Part shown: in pieces, positions 33,360 through 43,841 of the stretch
How positions within the stretch are numbered: the stretch's first letter is position 1
How the letters are laid out: every line of letters begins with the position of its first letter
Assembly (NCBI GenBank): GCA_024449915.1
Contig: JAMZAV010000112.1
Location: 620,001 to 684,000, forward strand
Length of the DNA: 64,000 bases
DNA from: Sweltsa coloradensis
Taxonomy: Eukaryota > Arthropoda > Insecta > Plecoptera > Chloroperlidae
Reading direction: 5' to 3'
Notes under the pieces: generated by a model
What the model saw: only the letters and a program-made list of their open reading frames with translations
What the model was told of the DNA's origin: nothing
Databases searched by the model: none
Made by a program: the position numbers and the translations under genes

Positions 33360-33968
33360 TCATCATCCTTTTAAAAGCATTTTTATCTACGATGTATTAC
33401 TTAGTGTCCCAATTCTGAAATATTTTAGCGGTGACGTGAATTCATGTGGTAATTGTGTATATTACTATATATAATACAAGTAAGAAAACATAAATCATTT
33501 TGTACATGCAATAATCCATTCAATCGTCAACTATATTTTAAGTCATTGACACTAACAATTCAATTAAAAAACACAGTCATAAACTTTTGTAGCTGCCAAC
33601 GAAAGAAAATAAAGTTCACAACTGCAAACTTTGAAATCCCTGCTTATAACGTTACGATGAGCTTTGTTGTTCACATATGATGAAAGCTCCACTCAGTACT
33701 TTTGTTGTTGTATGACAATGCGCACGGATACGGTTATACCCAAAATAGTGAGCGAAGCTACGTAATCAACAGATTGTCAGATAAGGATTCCTCTTGCATT
33801 CAAATCCCTGTATATCGGTAGTGTAGGAGCCGGACTGGTCGAATTGGCCCCTTTTGGATGGGTCCTGTAAAGTATTCCGTATCACCCTTGTTTTAGAGCA
33901 GGGCAATGTTAACAAAAATGCATGTCAATCGTAGGTTTGTTTGGTTTTATCGTGAGAATTGATTGACA
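33360..33968. other. No gene seen
   Basis: AT-rich sequence with no repeat match in the window. The 75-codon frame at 33453-33680 has no motif. Confidence 0.45.
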
Positions 33969-33969
33969 C

Positions 33970-34387
33970 AGGTGAAAAGGGGAGCTCGTTGGTCTTGTAA
34001 TTAGCGTCTCTGCTTCCAATGCAGAAGATCCAGGGTTCGATTCCCGCTATAGGCAGAAGTTTTTAAACTTCTGAATTGGACTTAGGATGATGGTGATTTT
34101 AGAGCCGTCCTAGCAACGAGGCACAATAAATTCAAAGTTGTTCTGAATCGGCCTTGTTGATTCTGGCGTTGATCCGCGGGTGTTCGCACTGTCCATACCA
34201 CTGATTGCTATTTTCTGTTTAAAAAATCGATCTTTGGTTGGTTATCGCTCACTCGTCGATTGCGTCGGGGCCTACAGGGTTCACTTTGGTTTAATGTCCC
34301 CCACTGAAAATCAATTATAGGGCCCATTATGGCTGAGTAGGTAGACTCTAAATACGTTTTTATTTATTTATTTATTTATTTATTTGT

Positions 34388-34426
<39 letters not shown>

Positions 34427-34480
34427 TCTATTTATTTATTTATTTATTTATTTGTTTGTTTGTTTATCATTGTTGAATTT
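33970..34480 (+). mobile_element. SINE-C, most complete copy, with (TTTA)n tail
   Basis: The tRNA-like head is GAGCTCGTTGGTCTTGTAAT, the anticodon-like hairpin TCTGC-TTCCAAT-GCAGA, and B box GGGTTCGATTCCC. It is followed by TTAGAGCCGTCCTAGCAACG, ATCCGCGGGTG, CTCACTCGTCGATTGCG, GGGGCCTACAGGG and CCCCACTGAAAATCA, ending GGTAGACTCTAAATACG. A long (TTTA)n array (about 34357-34466) follows directly. Other copies also end in T/A-rich tails, so the array probably grew from the element's own tail. Confidence 0.82.
34357..34466. repeat. (TTTA)n microsatellite, about 110 bp
   Basis: Tetranucleotide array with a few TTTG and TCTA variants, directly at the 3' end of SINE-C. Confidence 0.95.
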
Positions 34481-34484
34481 AAAA

Positions 34485-36248
34485 TGAGCATGAAACCAGA
34501 GACAACTTTCTGCAACGTAATTTTCCCTTTTCGTACTATATGTACTGCCATAATAGTAATACCAGGTTATTCCATCATGGGCCGTCAGTTCAGTTCCTAC
34601 ACCAAATACGTATTAATAATGGCGTCGTGTCTGCATGGTTTCCACGTGGTGTAGTCTGTTGTCTACTCTGCCTTGCACCGGTGTGCACCTAGCGTGATGT
34701 TACTGTAATATTTAATCGGTTCACGTCATCAACACTAAGGAAGTTCTTGCCACGCTCCAGTGCACGGCGGTGTACACTCCGTCTGCACTCAACTTGATTT
34801 CTCCTCTCGTACACTACCCAGTGCATGCCATAGAGTCTCGTCTTTCATGGTTACTTTCACAGTAGTATGACATGAATGATCATCATTAACTACATACAAA
34901 ATAACAAAATAATCTTACGCTTCATGACGACGTATGTCACAGTTTGTACACAAGTCTGGAAACCTGGAAAAGCCAGGTAAATTTGTTATATTTAATAATT
35001 TCCTTATTTTCCCCTAAAAATTTCTATAAATTACCAAATCAAATCTATGAAATCAAAAAAAATCCGGGGGCAAGCCTCCGGAACCCCATTTTAATAAAGA
35101 GATCATTAAAGATCGTAACGTTAAAGAGCAAAAATAGTTATTTATTTTCTCAATCAGCCAAGATTACAGCCTAGAAAAATACAGTTTAACCTAAAAAAGT
35201 CGGAGAATTTTAACCTAAAATAAGAAGAAACCCTGATGTTTGTGCTTGGTTTGTAATTTTGCAAGAAAAATTTGTTATTTGCCCCTCAATAAATGAACTT
35301 AGTGGGTTAGTCGATTTTGGGGACTGTTTTTGTATGAAATCTTGTTTAATTTTTTTTTCCCTAGCTTCGTGTTTTTTTACTTATTGATCTTTCGGTAGGT
35401 GTAGTACAAAAATTTAAATTTTTTATTATGCTTTTGGGCTTTATTTTGTTGCCCCCCCTGGCTCCTGTTCTTTTTTGTATCCCTTTTTTTTATTATGAAT
35501 AATAACTTTTACATGTACAAAAATTTTTATATGTTAAAAACATGCACCCATCATTTTTTATATGAATTTTTAAGGCTTTTTTACTTTTTTTTATTATAGC
35601 TGCTTTGGGGAAAGAAACGTCTACTGATAAAATTTATTGGGAATTTTTTTGTTACTGAGCTGTAGCCTTAAAGCCAACAGCCATTAACGCAGAAAGAATT
35701 TACTCTTTGAAAATTGTAGCCCACTTACTTTTGTTATTATTTTTATCCTCAATTTCTGCTCTTGCATATAACCGAGTAACACACAACTTGGTGCTGCGAA
35801 TTGTTGTGTATCTAACTTGTGCAATTGCGGGCAGTGGGCCCCTATAAGCAAATATCGTTTTCGTGCTGTAAAAAATTTAAAAACGCTTTTTCCCCTCAAT
35901 TTGACCCAACTATATCCAGCGGTCTTTTTTCCCGATTCCATCCGATTTTTGGTCTTGTCCTTGAATGTGTTATTCGCATTCAGTTCTCTAAATTTGTCTT
36001 ACACTGTAACGTGATAATTATTTTATCATTGCAACAGACGATAGGGCTAGTGTGTTTTACATATTTCATAATAGCCAGACGGATATTAAAAAAAGAATTC
36101 TTTGTAAATAACGAGTTTTTACAAGGTGCATGCTGCATACATCACATACCAAACTATCTTGTCTATCCTGTAATTAACATCCGGTAGAAATATGCACAGA
36201 TGTTTTAAATTCCCGTTTTGTATCGTACGTTACGGCTGACTGGACGAA
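34485..36248. other. No gene seen
   Basis: GC-richer at 34640-34860, then AT-rich and homopolymer-rich around 35200-35620. The overlapping frames at 35684-36187 (up to 122 codons) lack recognised domains and occur in a stretch with overlapping opposite-strand frames. Confidence 0.45.
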
Positions 36249-36249
36249 A

Positions 36250-36602
36250 CTTCTCATTTGCAACTACTAAACTGGAGGACAGGCAGAGATTAGCCCAAGT
36301 AGGGGAAATATTTCCCAGCGTGGACCCCCACTCTTCTTCACTTTGAACAACGACGAATAAACCCACCCGTATAGATTTCCAAGCAAGGGAATTGACCACG
36401 TGGCAATTCAGCATATAATTTGCAACTCTTTTTCCGACATTGTACTTTGACGCATGTTATGTATGGGTTTTCTATTCGGAATAAGTGTGTGTGATTATTA
36501 TCATTATTCCGAAAGAGATATTTTTATTTCGGCCCTTCCGTCGCTGCATTAGGGGGTAGAAGTTCGTTTATACCTGGGACTAATCTCTGCTTGTCCTATA
36601 CG
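36250..36602. repeat. Repeat R3 copy 2 with inverted flanks
   Basis: 36288-36362 matches R3 at 24180-24240. In addition GGACAGGCAGAGATTAG (about 36278) recurs inverted as CTAATCTCTGCTTGTCC near 36580, so this copy is bracketed by a short inverted repeat and may be a degraded transposon. Confidence 0.45.
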
Positions 36603-36664
36603 ATAATCTCTTGTGATTGGGGAAGATTCTGTCGGAAATGATCACTATTATAATTATTTATGAT

Positions 36665-36832
36665 GATTTTTGGTCCTTTACTTAAGACGATGAGTGGTGA
36701 TAGATGACGATGAAGGAAGATTACAAAAAAAACATGTCGTACGTGGTATTCGAACCCACGTCCTCGTAGAGCCATACGCTTTCGACCAGCACCCTAGTCG
36801 TATGTGCCACCGCGGATGGCTCTAGAATTAGA
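36665..36832 (-). mobile_element. SINE-B copy
   Basis: On the minus strand: GCGGTGGCACATACGACTAG (box A region), GTGGGTTCGAATACC (B box), CATGTTTTTTTTGTAATC linker, and the first part of the SINE-A/B tail (CATCTATCACCACTCATCG). Same family as 8394-8532 and 28328-28486. Confidence 0.82.
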
Positions 36833-36839
36833 TGCATGG

Positions 36840-38008
36840 ATTATATTGTTTTTTGGTACGTAGTCTATACCTGTTGAACCGAAACAAATTGTTTTGTTCT
36901 TGCTTGCGTGACTTGATAAGCGGTTTTTTTTAATTTTTCCCCCACTAGAAAACCCCGGCTGTGGAGTTATAAAAGATTTCCTTCACACTCAGAGACAATA
37001 GGTTTTGGCCCTTTACTAATCTGTTTTAACTTCTCACACGTATTCTGAGAAAACAAATTAATTTTTAAATACAGTTTTAAAACGTCACAAGAAAGAAAAT
37101 ATATATTGTCGCTCTCGGGAGAATAGTGATCTCTCTTTGGACTTTTGCTATGTATGCCCCTCCCATGTCAGTTCTTTGTCGTCGTTTTTATTCAGTTTGT
37201 ATTAGTAGTTATTAGTACTATTAGTTATTTTTATTTACATTATTCGCAGTTGAAAGGCAACAGAATCGCTGCAGTACTGTTCCAATCTAGGGGCGTTCGA
37301 CCGGTAATCGGGAGACCCGTATTCGATATCCAGCTGAGATAGATTTTTAATTTCTCGATTGATTTCTTTACAACAAATTATTAGAAATTACATTTGGAGC
37401 ACTTCTCAATTGTATTCTTTAACCTCACATTTACACAATTCTATCTCTATGACAGAACTGTTGACAAAGGAACCACGCTGTTGATTTCAACTCCCTCCCC
37501 ACCCCTCAAAACAATTCCAAGTTCCAACCGACGATCTTCTCTTGAATAACTTTTTGTTTACCGAGCAAAGTTTCTAGGAGTTGGGAAGACTTTTTACACG
37601 AATCCTATTTAGCACGGCTAACTTTTAGTTTTAGCTCAAGTGGCGAAAACTTCATATAGTCGCACACAATAAAAAAACAATGAACGTTTCTTTAATAGAT
37701 TAGTAGATTAATTGTGTAGAACCATCTCACTGTAGGCTAACGTTTAATATTTGTCTCGACGGTCAAAAATGAACGTTCGTGCCTTTGTCACCATTATAGG
37801 CCTACATAGCCCGAGTGGAAGATGTTTGACGTACAATGTTTTTCGCGCAATTCCGATTTGATCAGGTTGGAGTTGCAATGCACACAATATTTTTGTTCTT
37901 TAAAACTGACGAATGAAATTAATGAATTTTGTGTTGTCATCACTTGTTTTACAATGAATCGTCGCGGAAACTCGCATTCATTACTATGGTGATAGCCGTA
38001 ATAAATAG
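36840..38008. other. No gene; one tRNA-like fragment
   Basis: A possible SINE head with a B-box-like ATTCGATATCC lies at 37275-37340. TAGGCCTA lies at 37797-37804. The frame at 37145-37342 is hydrophobic but has no known domain. Confidence 0.4.
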
Positions 38009-38009
38009 T

Positions 38010-38093
38010 CTATTTATTTATTTATTTATTTATTTGTTTATTTATTTATTTATTTATTTATTAATTTTTTATTTATTTATATATTTATTTATT
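38010..38093. repeat. (TTTA)n microsatellite
   Basis: Tetranucleotide array with minor variants. No SINE-C body is adjacent, so its origin is unclear. Confidence 0.95.
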
Positions 38094-38094
38094 A

Positions 38095-38870
38095 AAAAAC
38101 AAACCTTCAGACATTAAACTCGTGTATAGGCCTACATGTCATAAACATGCGAATATTTTAATCTTATTACAATTATAAAAACTGAATAATACTAGTAATT
38201 TAAGTTTGAAAAGAAAAGAAAATCACTGAATCAAATACAATTAAAATGTGGAAATATTAATCATGAAGGGTCGTTTTCTCATTTAGTTAGGCCTACATTA
38301 ATTAAATTAAAAGTAATTACATTTCAAATAGTTAATGGCGGCATTCCTTAGATAAGCTTACTTGTGACTGTGTCCAGACATCACAATCATAATAATTAAT
38401 TACTCTCTTCTAGTCGTTTTATCTCTTCCTAATGTAACTTTGACACATAATTCTTGACCCGACATGATGTAATTATTCCTAGTTTGATGTTTATAGGCAT
38501 TGCATCAACATGGTGTGATAACAAGTGCAATGCACCATGCTAAAATAAAACACGAGAATATTCAGACATAGCTCGCTTAGGTAATCTTGCCGGCCTAAGT
38601 GGCTTATATAATTTTGTCTGCAATCAATAGTGTTATGAGGAAGGACTACAGCTAACTTTAACCACCTAAATTTACTTGATTTTAGTACCTTTAGTAATTC
38701 TGACAAACCTGTGTAATATGGAAAAAGTGATGTCTTGGTCTTAGGTATGAAGTTTCGTTAGTGCTATGTCTTGCATCCAAAAATATTCAAATGTAATCAG
38801 TAAGGTTTTTAATTGCAGTATACTTTTAATTAATTAATACAATGAAATTCATACTGATCACAATATGTTA
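38095..38870. other. No gene seen
   Basis: AT-rich DNA with TAGGCCTA at 38127 and 38288. No exon or repeat could be supported. Confidence 0.45.
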
Positions 38871-38874
38871 TTCG

Positions 38875-38965
38875 CGAAAAAAGTCTATCGAAGCGCTGCG
38901 GCGGCGGCGCGTGTACTACGCATTGCGGTATTGGTTGTAATTGGCGGCGATCATCCCATAAGTAA
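38875..38965. promoter_or_regulatory. Short CpG-rich island just upstream of the THAP exon
   Basis: GCGCTGCGGCGGCGGCGCGTG and GGCGGCGATCAT stand out sharply from the AT-rich surroundings. Their position immediately before the THAP exon fits a TATA-less CpG promoter, but no initiator can be demonstrated. Confidence 0.3.
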
Positions 38966-39001
38966 ACAAGGCTCGTTGACTTCGTTATTATGTCTCTATA
39001 G

Positions 39002-39155
39002 CAAAAACAAATGTTTGTAATAGCTACTGCTCCGTTCCTAAATGCAACAGTAAGGGGAAAGTTGTTTGTTTCCATCTTTTTCCTAAAGACCTGACGCTTA
39101 GAAAGAGATGGGCACACGTATTGAAAATCGGGAAAACTCATTCATTCATTTGCAG
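39002..39155 (+). CDS. THAP-type zinc-finger exon (partial gene)
   Basis: In the frame starting at 39001 the exon encodes NSYCSVPKCNSKGKVV, CFHLFPKDLTLRKRWAHVL and KIGKTHSFIC. This is the N-terminal two thirds of a THAP C2CH zinc finger. The first Cys pair is C-x4-C (codons at 39028 and 39043). The F-H-x-F-P segment, basic helix and invariant Trp (39109) are in register. The third zinc Cys comes after 35 residues (39151). The partner x2-His-Phe is not in this frame downstream, so the domain is completed by another exon or is broken. A possible acceptor (TCTCTATAG) precedes it. An ATG at 39011 is out of frame by one base; a one-base T-run undercall would bring it in frame. THAP proteins are DNA-binding factors, and some are transposase-derived. 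The open minus frame at 38830-39141 is its shadow. Confidence 0.75.
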
Positions 39156-39159
39156 ATGT

Positions 39160-40260
39160 TTAACAATCTTTGCTAGTCTACGATTTCATTTACTGACAAG
39201 GCACCTATTGTTTATGTTGTTTATGGTATTAATGCCTTAATTATTTACAAAATTGTTGTATGCATTTTAATTCACCATCAGTGTTTTATTACGTTATATT
39301 ACATTGAATAACACTTCATCGTCACCGTCATTGTTATCAAACATTTAACACAACTCTGCCACTCATCTGCCACTCACTCACTCACTCACTCACTCACTCA
39401 CTCACTCACTATTTCGACATAGATTATTACATAATCTTATCACCAAAGCTAAAAACTACATGCGTTTAATTTACATGTGTTTACATAGCTTAATTTTTGG
39501 TGTTTTTTTGTGATTCAAAATCGAGGGTATGTTAGTTTTTTCTTCAATAATCCAGATAATTCGATAAAAGTTACAAAACAACGAAATTGCGAGTTTTTAA
39601 ATTTCTTATGTAGCCAATTACCATTATCTTGACGGGCCATCTCTGTGGAATGTCATAGTCGTTCGCTCCTGTTGAGTAGCCGAGCCGCATGGTGGGGGAA
39701 GAGCGCGGCGGAGAAGTTTACCTGCCTCGGCGCAACCTTCCCTTGACACCGACTTTAGATGTAAATAAAAACACAGTCGTAAGCCTAGGCCCTAGGCCAA
39801 GAATGTACACTTAAAACTCTTTTCTTCACCAGGAACGGCCGTTTCTTTAACGTAGCACATTTCCTTCTTTGGTCTTGGAACATACAAAGTTCCTGCAGTC
39901 AGTTTTAGCTTGCCCGCCACTTCTTCTCAAGATCGGTGCAGCTGATCTTCAAGTGAGGTGACGTAAATCGTAACTAATCAGGTTCTCTATGTACCTCGTA
40001 ACAATCATTGAATTGTATTACTGAATAGAATAGAAAATAAATAGGTAAAGGAAGGAACTAAGGGCTAGGTAGGCCTAGTCTAGGCAATGTCAAGGTGCAT
40101 GACAGCAAGTAATGGCCAGAAGCAGCTGCCTTGTGCACCTGTTTAGTCAAATCATCACGTACTGTTATACTTAGGCCTACTTCCAATTTGTGAGGCGGCG
40201 TAAATTTTTTAGGTTTGTAAACAAAGTGTAAAAGTCTCAAAGCAGTCTGTTTCTGCCTTT
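39160..40260. other. No further exon seen; (CACT)n array
   Basis: The rest of the THAP gene was sought here without success. A (CACT)n microsatellite lies at 39371-39410. A GC-rich patch at 39660-39740 may be regulatory. TAGGCCTA lies at 40070 and 40172. Confidence 0.45.
39371..39410. repeat. (CACT)n microsatellite
   Basis: About ten CACT units. Confidence 0.95.
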
Positions 40261-40289
40261 AATCCCACAGCATAGCACCGTAGGCCTAG

Positions 40290-40784
40290 GCCCATAAAAC
40301 CACTCATCTCGAAAAACATATATACTATATGGGACGAAGAATTTATAATGCTCTTGCGACTAAAATAATAAACCTTGATATATTAAGACCTAACCTTCGA
40401 AAGAAACGAATAAAGCAGTTGCTCATGGAGACCCCTTATTATAATCTAGACGAGTTTTTCATGTGAATACATCTTCATACTATAGTCTATTGTCACACTC
40501 TGTTCCGATTGTAAATAATATTTCTTTTTGGCAGAATAACTGCACAAACCCGCAGTCATTTCAATGTATCAAGTACACATCTACTTAACTAAATAGGTAT
40601 CTATTGTGTTTCCTTTAATTAATCTTCCATTTCTATGTTTAAATTTTAGAATATTATTTGTATTGTGTATTATATTATTGTTTGTATTTATAATATGTAA
40701 AATGGTTAGGTGGAAGAACAATCCATATCGATTGAACCTCGCCATTTTTGTTGTAACCATAATATTGTAACAACAGAATAAAGA

Positions 40785-40823
<39 letters not shown>
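40290..40823 (+). mobile_element. LINE 3' end with reverse-transcriptase C-terminus and (CTA)n tail
   Basis: In the frame of the ATG at 40329 the sequence reads GRRIYNALATKIINLDIL, RPNLRKKRIKQLLMET and PYYNLDEFFM, then TGA at 40464-40466. YNAL followed by a basic K-R-x-K-x-LL helix and Y-N-L-D-E-F is the usual C-terminal signature of non-LTR reverse-transcriptase proteins. The 3' UTR ends CAACAGAATAAAGAA and the (CTA)n tail at 40785-40823. The catalytic RT domain is absent, so the copy is 5'-truncated, as LINE insertions commonly are. The last short segment of frame is intact, suggesting a fairly recent copy. Confidence 0.8.
40785..40823. repeat. (CTA)n microsatellite, LINE tail
   Basis: Thirteen or so ACT/CTA units after the LINE AATAAA, followed by a short AGGCT minisatellite leading into a TAGGCCTA. 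Confidence 0.95.
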
Positions 40824-40824
<1 letters not shown>

Positions 40825-40886
40825 GGCTAGGCTAGGCTAGGCCTATGTGATTTGCTTCCTAAACACCTTCCCCCTCCTTGATTATA

Positions 40887-40904
40887 GGCCTACGGCCGTA
40901 GGCC
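40887..40904. repeat. Perfect 18-bp palindrome
   Basis: GGCCTACGGCCGTAGGCC. It contains the TAGGCC half of the common octamer on both strands. Confidence 0.95.
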
Positions 40905-41268
40905 ATCACCTATAAACCTTATAACTTCGTCCCACCTAACCTTAGGGTTTTCTGACATTACAGATTATTATTTGTATTGGACAAATTGCACCCGAAAATA
41001 CATGAGTGGAGATGGAGTGCGATCACTTTATACCGCAATGATCCGCCATGTTGTTTTTGTAGTGCTGCCATCTACCATGACTTTTTTGGCCAATAATCTT
41101 TGTTCGTGCGTACTGTATAGTTCTTACAAAACCACATAGGAACTATAACTAGGAATACACCAAAGTCGTTAGATGAGTGAGCGAGCCTTGTAGTGAGTAG
41201 CGGGGCACTTGAGGACCTTGAGTTGTTAGATGTAGACTATAAAATTACAAATTATAGGGTTTTGAGTT
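40905..41268. other. No gene seen
   Basis: Contains GCGAGCC-like bases near 41170 reminiscent of a MITE-A terminus but too short to assign. Confidence 0.4.
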
Positions 41269-41269
41269 T

Positions 41270-41445
41270 AGTTGGTTAAGAGTCGTGTCAACTGTAAGGC
41301 CATAATGCACCATTCTAATTTAGAGGGGGAAATACCCATGTTGGCCAGATTTACTTTAGCTAGAGGCAGCGCAGGGGAGGAAAGGGGAGGTTCTCACGTC
41401 GTGGTGATCGTCGTCTTTGTCCAGCACGGGAGTCTTCACGAGGCA
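41270..41445 (-). repeat. Dispersed repeat R2, partial copy 3
   Basis: GTCAACTGTAAGGCCATAAT and AGGTTCTCACGTCG with GTCGTCTTTGTCC match the corresponding parts of R2 at 21240-21475. On the minus strand a short Asp-rich stretch is still readable. Confidence 0.5.
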
Positions 41446-41449
41446 GACA

Positions 41450-42082
41450 TGTACAAATGTACACGGCACTCAAATTAAGATGTACAACGCTCTGGAGAAC
41501 AATTGAAACGACATACGTGAATTCTAAAATGCACATGAGACAGATATTAGAATGCAGAACAACATACAACAAATAATTGCTTTATATATCCCTGACGCAA
41601 CGGGAACAAGAAGAGGTTGTTCACAACAAACAAACACAATATCACATTTGCGATTTTGCATAGCCTTATTACTAAAATCAGTTAATTTAGCGTGGTTTTA
41701 ATATTGGCGACATTCCTTTCTTTTAATTGGTAATAAAGCTAATCTGTGCAGTGGAGCTCATTGCACGTGCCCAGTGATGGTTATAGCGGTACTTTGATAA
41801 TAGAATGATCGAACATGAAGGACGTTAGGTAACCTTGGTACTAAGTGTAGGCGTGTAGGCCGGCTACAGCTGGTCCTGAATGTGGAAAGCTTGTGTTTAG
41901 TGTAAGCTCCAAATTATCATTCGGGACATGTAGAGATGTTGAGGTATAGAAGAGGTTGTATAAGAGTAATGTATTTTGTTTATTAGTTATAGTGTACATT
42001 TGTTTATTTGGGTTTTGATATAGAGTGATTTAATATGTTCGCTATTTAGTTGTGGCAACGATTCAGTCGAAACACAACATCG
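41450..42082. other. No gene seen
   Basis: Unique-looking sequence without supported features. Confidence 0.45.
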
Positions 42083-42084
42083 AA

Positions 42085-42432
42085 GAATACTTGGATGAGC
42101 GAAGCAGACTTCAATTTTACTTAGGCCTACCCTGAAAAAAATAGCTCAGGTGTTTTTTTTGTCTGTATCTGTTCACTCTTTACCGGGCAAACGGCATACG
42201 CCATCTTGATTAAAATTGAAGGGGACCTGAATTGACAGGACTCCGATATTGATGAAACTTTATGGGAACGTTTGAAATCATTGAACTTAGATATTTTATG
42301 ATTTTAGGGACCATCTAAGAAATATCTCTCATTGAAATAATTGTGCTTTTAGGGCAACAATAATCAATCATAAAAGCTCATCCATCAACGCGGCTGGAAA
42401 AAGCGTTACGAAGCGGCCTAGTTAGACAAATT
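42085..42432 (-). mobile_element. MITE-A copy 4, internally deleted
   Basis: Starts GGATGAGCGAAGCAGACTTC and ends AAAGCTCATCCATCAACGCG, the two complementary MITE-A termini. The interior keeps CCGGGCAAACGGCATACGCC and GATCTTGATGAAA-like bases but lacks the central block. Confidence 0.78.
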
Positions 42433-42439
42433 CATGTTT

Positions 42440-42612
42440 ATCAGCTGACTGACCCCACAGTTGTTTAAAAGTTTCTCGGTTGTCACGGAAGCAAAATTAC
42501 GCTGTCTTCAGACACACTTTTCAGAAAGTCCAGAAATTTGCTATTTTCGTGAAAATTGTTTTTAACAGTTAAACAACAAAATATTAATCATCTACGAATC
42601 GGGCTGTCATTA
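42440..42612 (+). repeat. Dispersed repeat R1, partial copy 4
   Basis: GCTGACTGACCCCACAGTTG, GTTTAAAAGTTTC and TTGTCACGG match the start of R1 (1735 and 24322). Confidence 0.6.
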
Positions 42613-43166
42613 CCATCTATTTTCTGGCTAAGTTAATTAAAATATATAATGGTCAGAATTTGTAAAGGCTGTACTTGAACTGTTGACCTCTCAGAGAAGA
42701 TTCCCGCGTTCGAGAACTAATCTACTTATTTGCTATGTTCTGATACACTGAAGGAATTTCCCCCCTGTTTCAGGTGTAGGCCTACCTAATAGCATATCAT
42801 GCACTACTATTACTTGTTTCCGGTGAACGTCATTAGAACTGAAGATCCACTAACAATAATAGAGGAGGGGTACAACAAAACAAAACTACTGTTATAGAAT
42901 AACTAGAAAAACGCTCAAGTCCAGTCGCGTTGTTGAGCGAGCACCGGTACGTGCAACACGACCCGAGTACGACATTCCCATGTTACATACCAATAAGTCT
43001 TTAAGGTCTTGACCGATTTAGCTGAAAATTTGTAAAATAGGAGAGAATGGATAAAATTCACCGCCATCTAGAGGACCTTGACATCATTTCTTTGGGAAAA
43101 CTATTTTAACTCTTGATTACTTCTAGGTGGCAGTGAATAGTGACCAGAATTCTTGTGCGACTTTTC

Positions 43167-43180
43167 GTTGCCATGGTAAC
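43167..43180. promoter_or_regulatory. Perfect RFX X-box palindrome, copy 1
   Basis: GTTGCCATGGTAAC matches the RFX transcription-factor X-box consensus (GTNRCC, 0-3 bases, RGYAAC). Whether RFX binds a transposon copy here is not known. Confidence 0.6.
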
Positions 43181-43480
43181 GTTACTTTTGTTAAAATGTA
43201 ATTTCTATCTACACTACTTATCGGATCAAAATAAAATTAACATATTCGTGACCGGACGGACATTCTAAAAGATTTGGCTACCTCAGATTTTGTCGCCGTT
43301 TAGTTTGAAAAAAAAACTTTAGATTAACTTTAATGTAACTTTATAACTTTTTGAACGATTTTGCCACAAAACTAATGACATTCCATATATGGAACGAAGC
43401 TTTCGGATAGTCAAAATTTCAACTCGATCCGAGCCTCCGTTCGACCGCTATCATGAGCCAAAGAAGCTGCGCGACTTTCC

Positions 43481-43494
43481 GTTGCCATGGTAAC
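43481..43494. promoter_or_regulatory. Perfect RFX X-box palindrome, copy 2
   Basis: Identical GTTGCCATGGTAAC in the second unit of the internal duplication, 314 bp from the first. Confidence 0.6.
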
Positions 43495-43841
43495 GGTTCT
43501 TTGTTATAATGTAATTTCCATCTACACTACTTATCGGATCAAAATAAAATTAACATATTCGTGACCGGACGGACATTCTAAATGATTTGGCCACCTCAGA
43601 TTTTGTCGCCGTTTAGTTTGAAAAAAAAAACTTTCGATTAACTTTAATGTAACTTTTTAACTTTTTGAACGATTTTGCCACAAAACTATACAGCAACCCG
43701 CATAGGTGGTATGTACATGTGTGCAAAATTTCAGGTCGATCAGAGAAACGGTGCGACCTGTACCGAAGCAGTAACAGAAAAAAAACAGACATTCGAGCCA
43801 TAAGAGTCAGGTGGAGACGCTCGCTACGCTCGCTCGGTGCT

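Larger units (their letters stand above)
42905..43840 (+). mobile_element. MITE-A-related element with internal tandem duplication and two RFX X-boxes
   Basis: Left end CTAGAAAAACGCTCAAGTCC and TTGTTGAGCGAGC; right end GGTGGAGACGCTCGCTACGC followed by TCGCTC. The ends correspond to MITE-A, but the interior is different. A block of about 220 bp (43156-43372) is repeated at 43470-43688. Each copy carries GTTGCCATGGTAAC, TATCGGATCAAAATAAAATT and GACCGGACGGACATTC. No transposase frame is present; the frames at 43613-43907 are incidental. A smaller inverted repeat (TTCACCGCCATCTAGAG and its complement) lies at about 43058-43138. Confidence 0.7.

Noticed and set aside
35684..36187. Overlapping frames up to 122 codons on both strands
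   Set aside because: No recognisable domain, mutually overlapping frames, no supporting splice sites.
8440..36800. Functional tRNA genes at the many B-box motifs
   Set aside because: None has a paired acceptor stem and complete cloverleaf, and each is joined to a SINE body shared with other copies.
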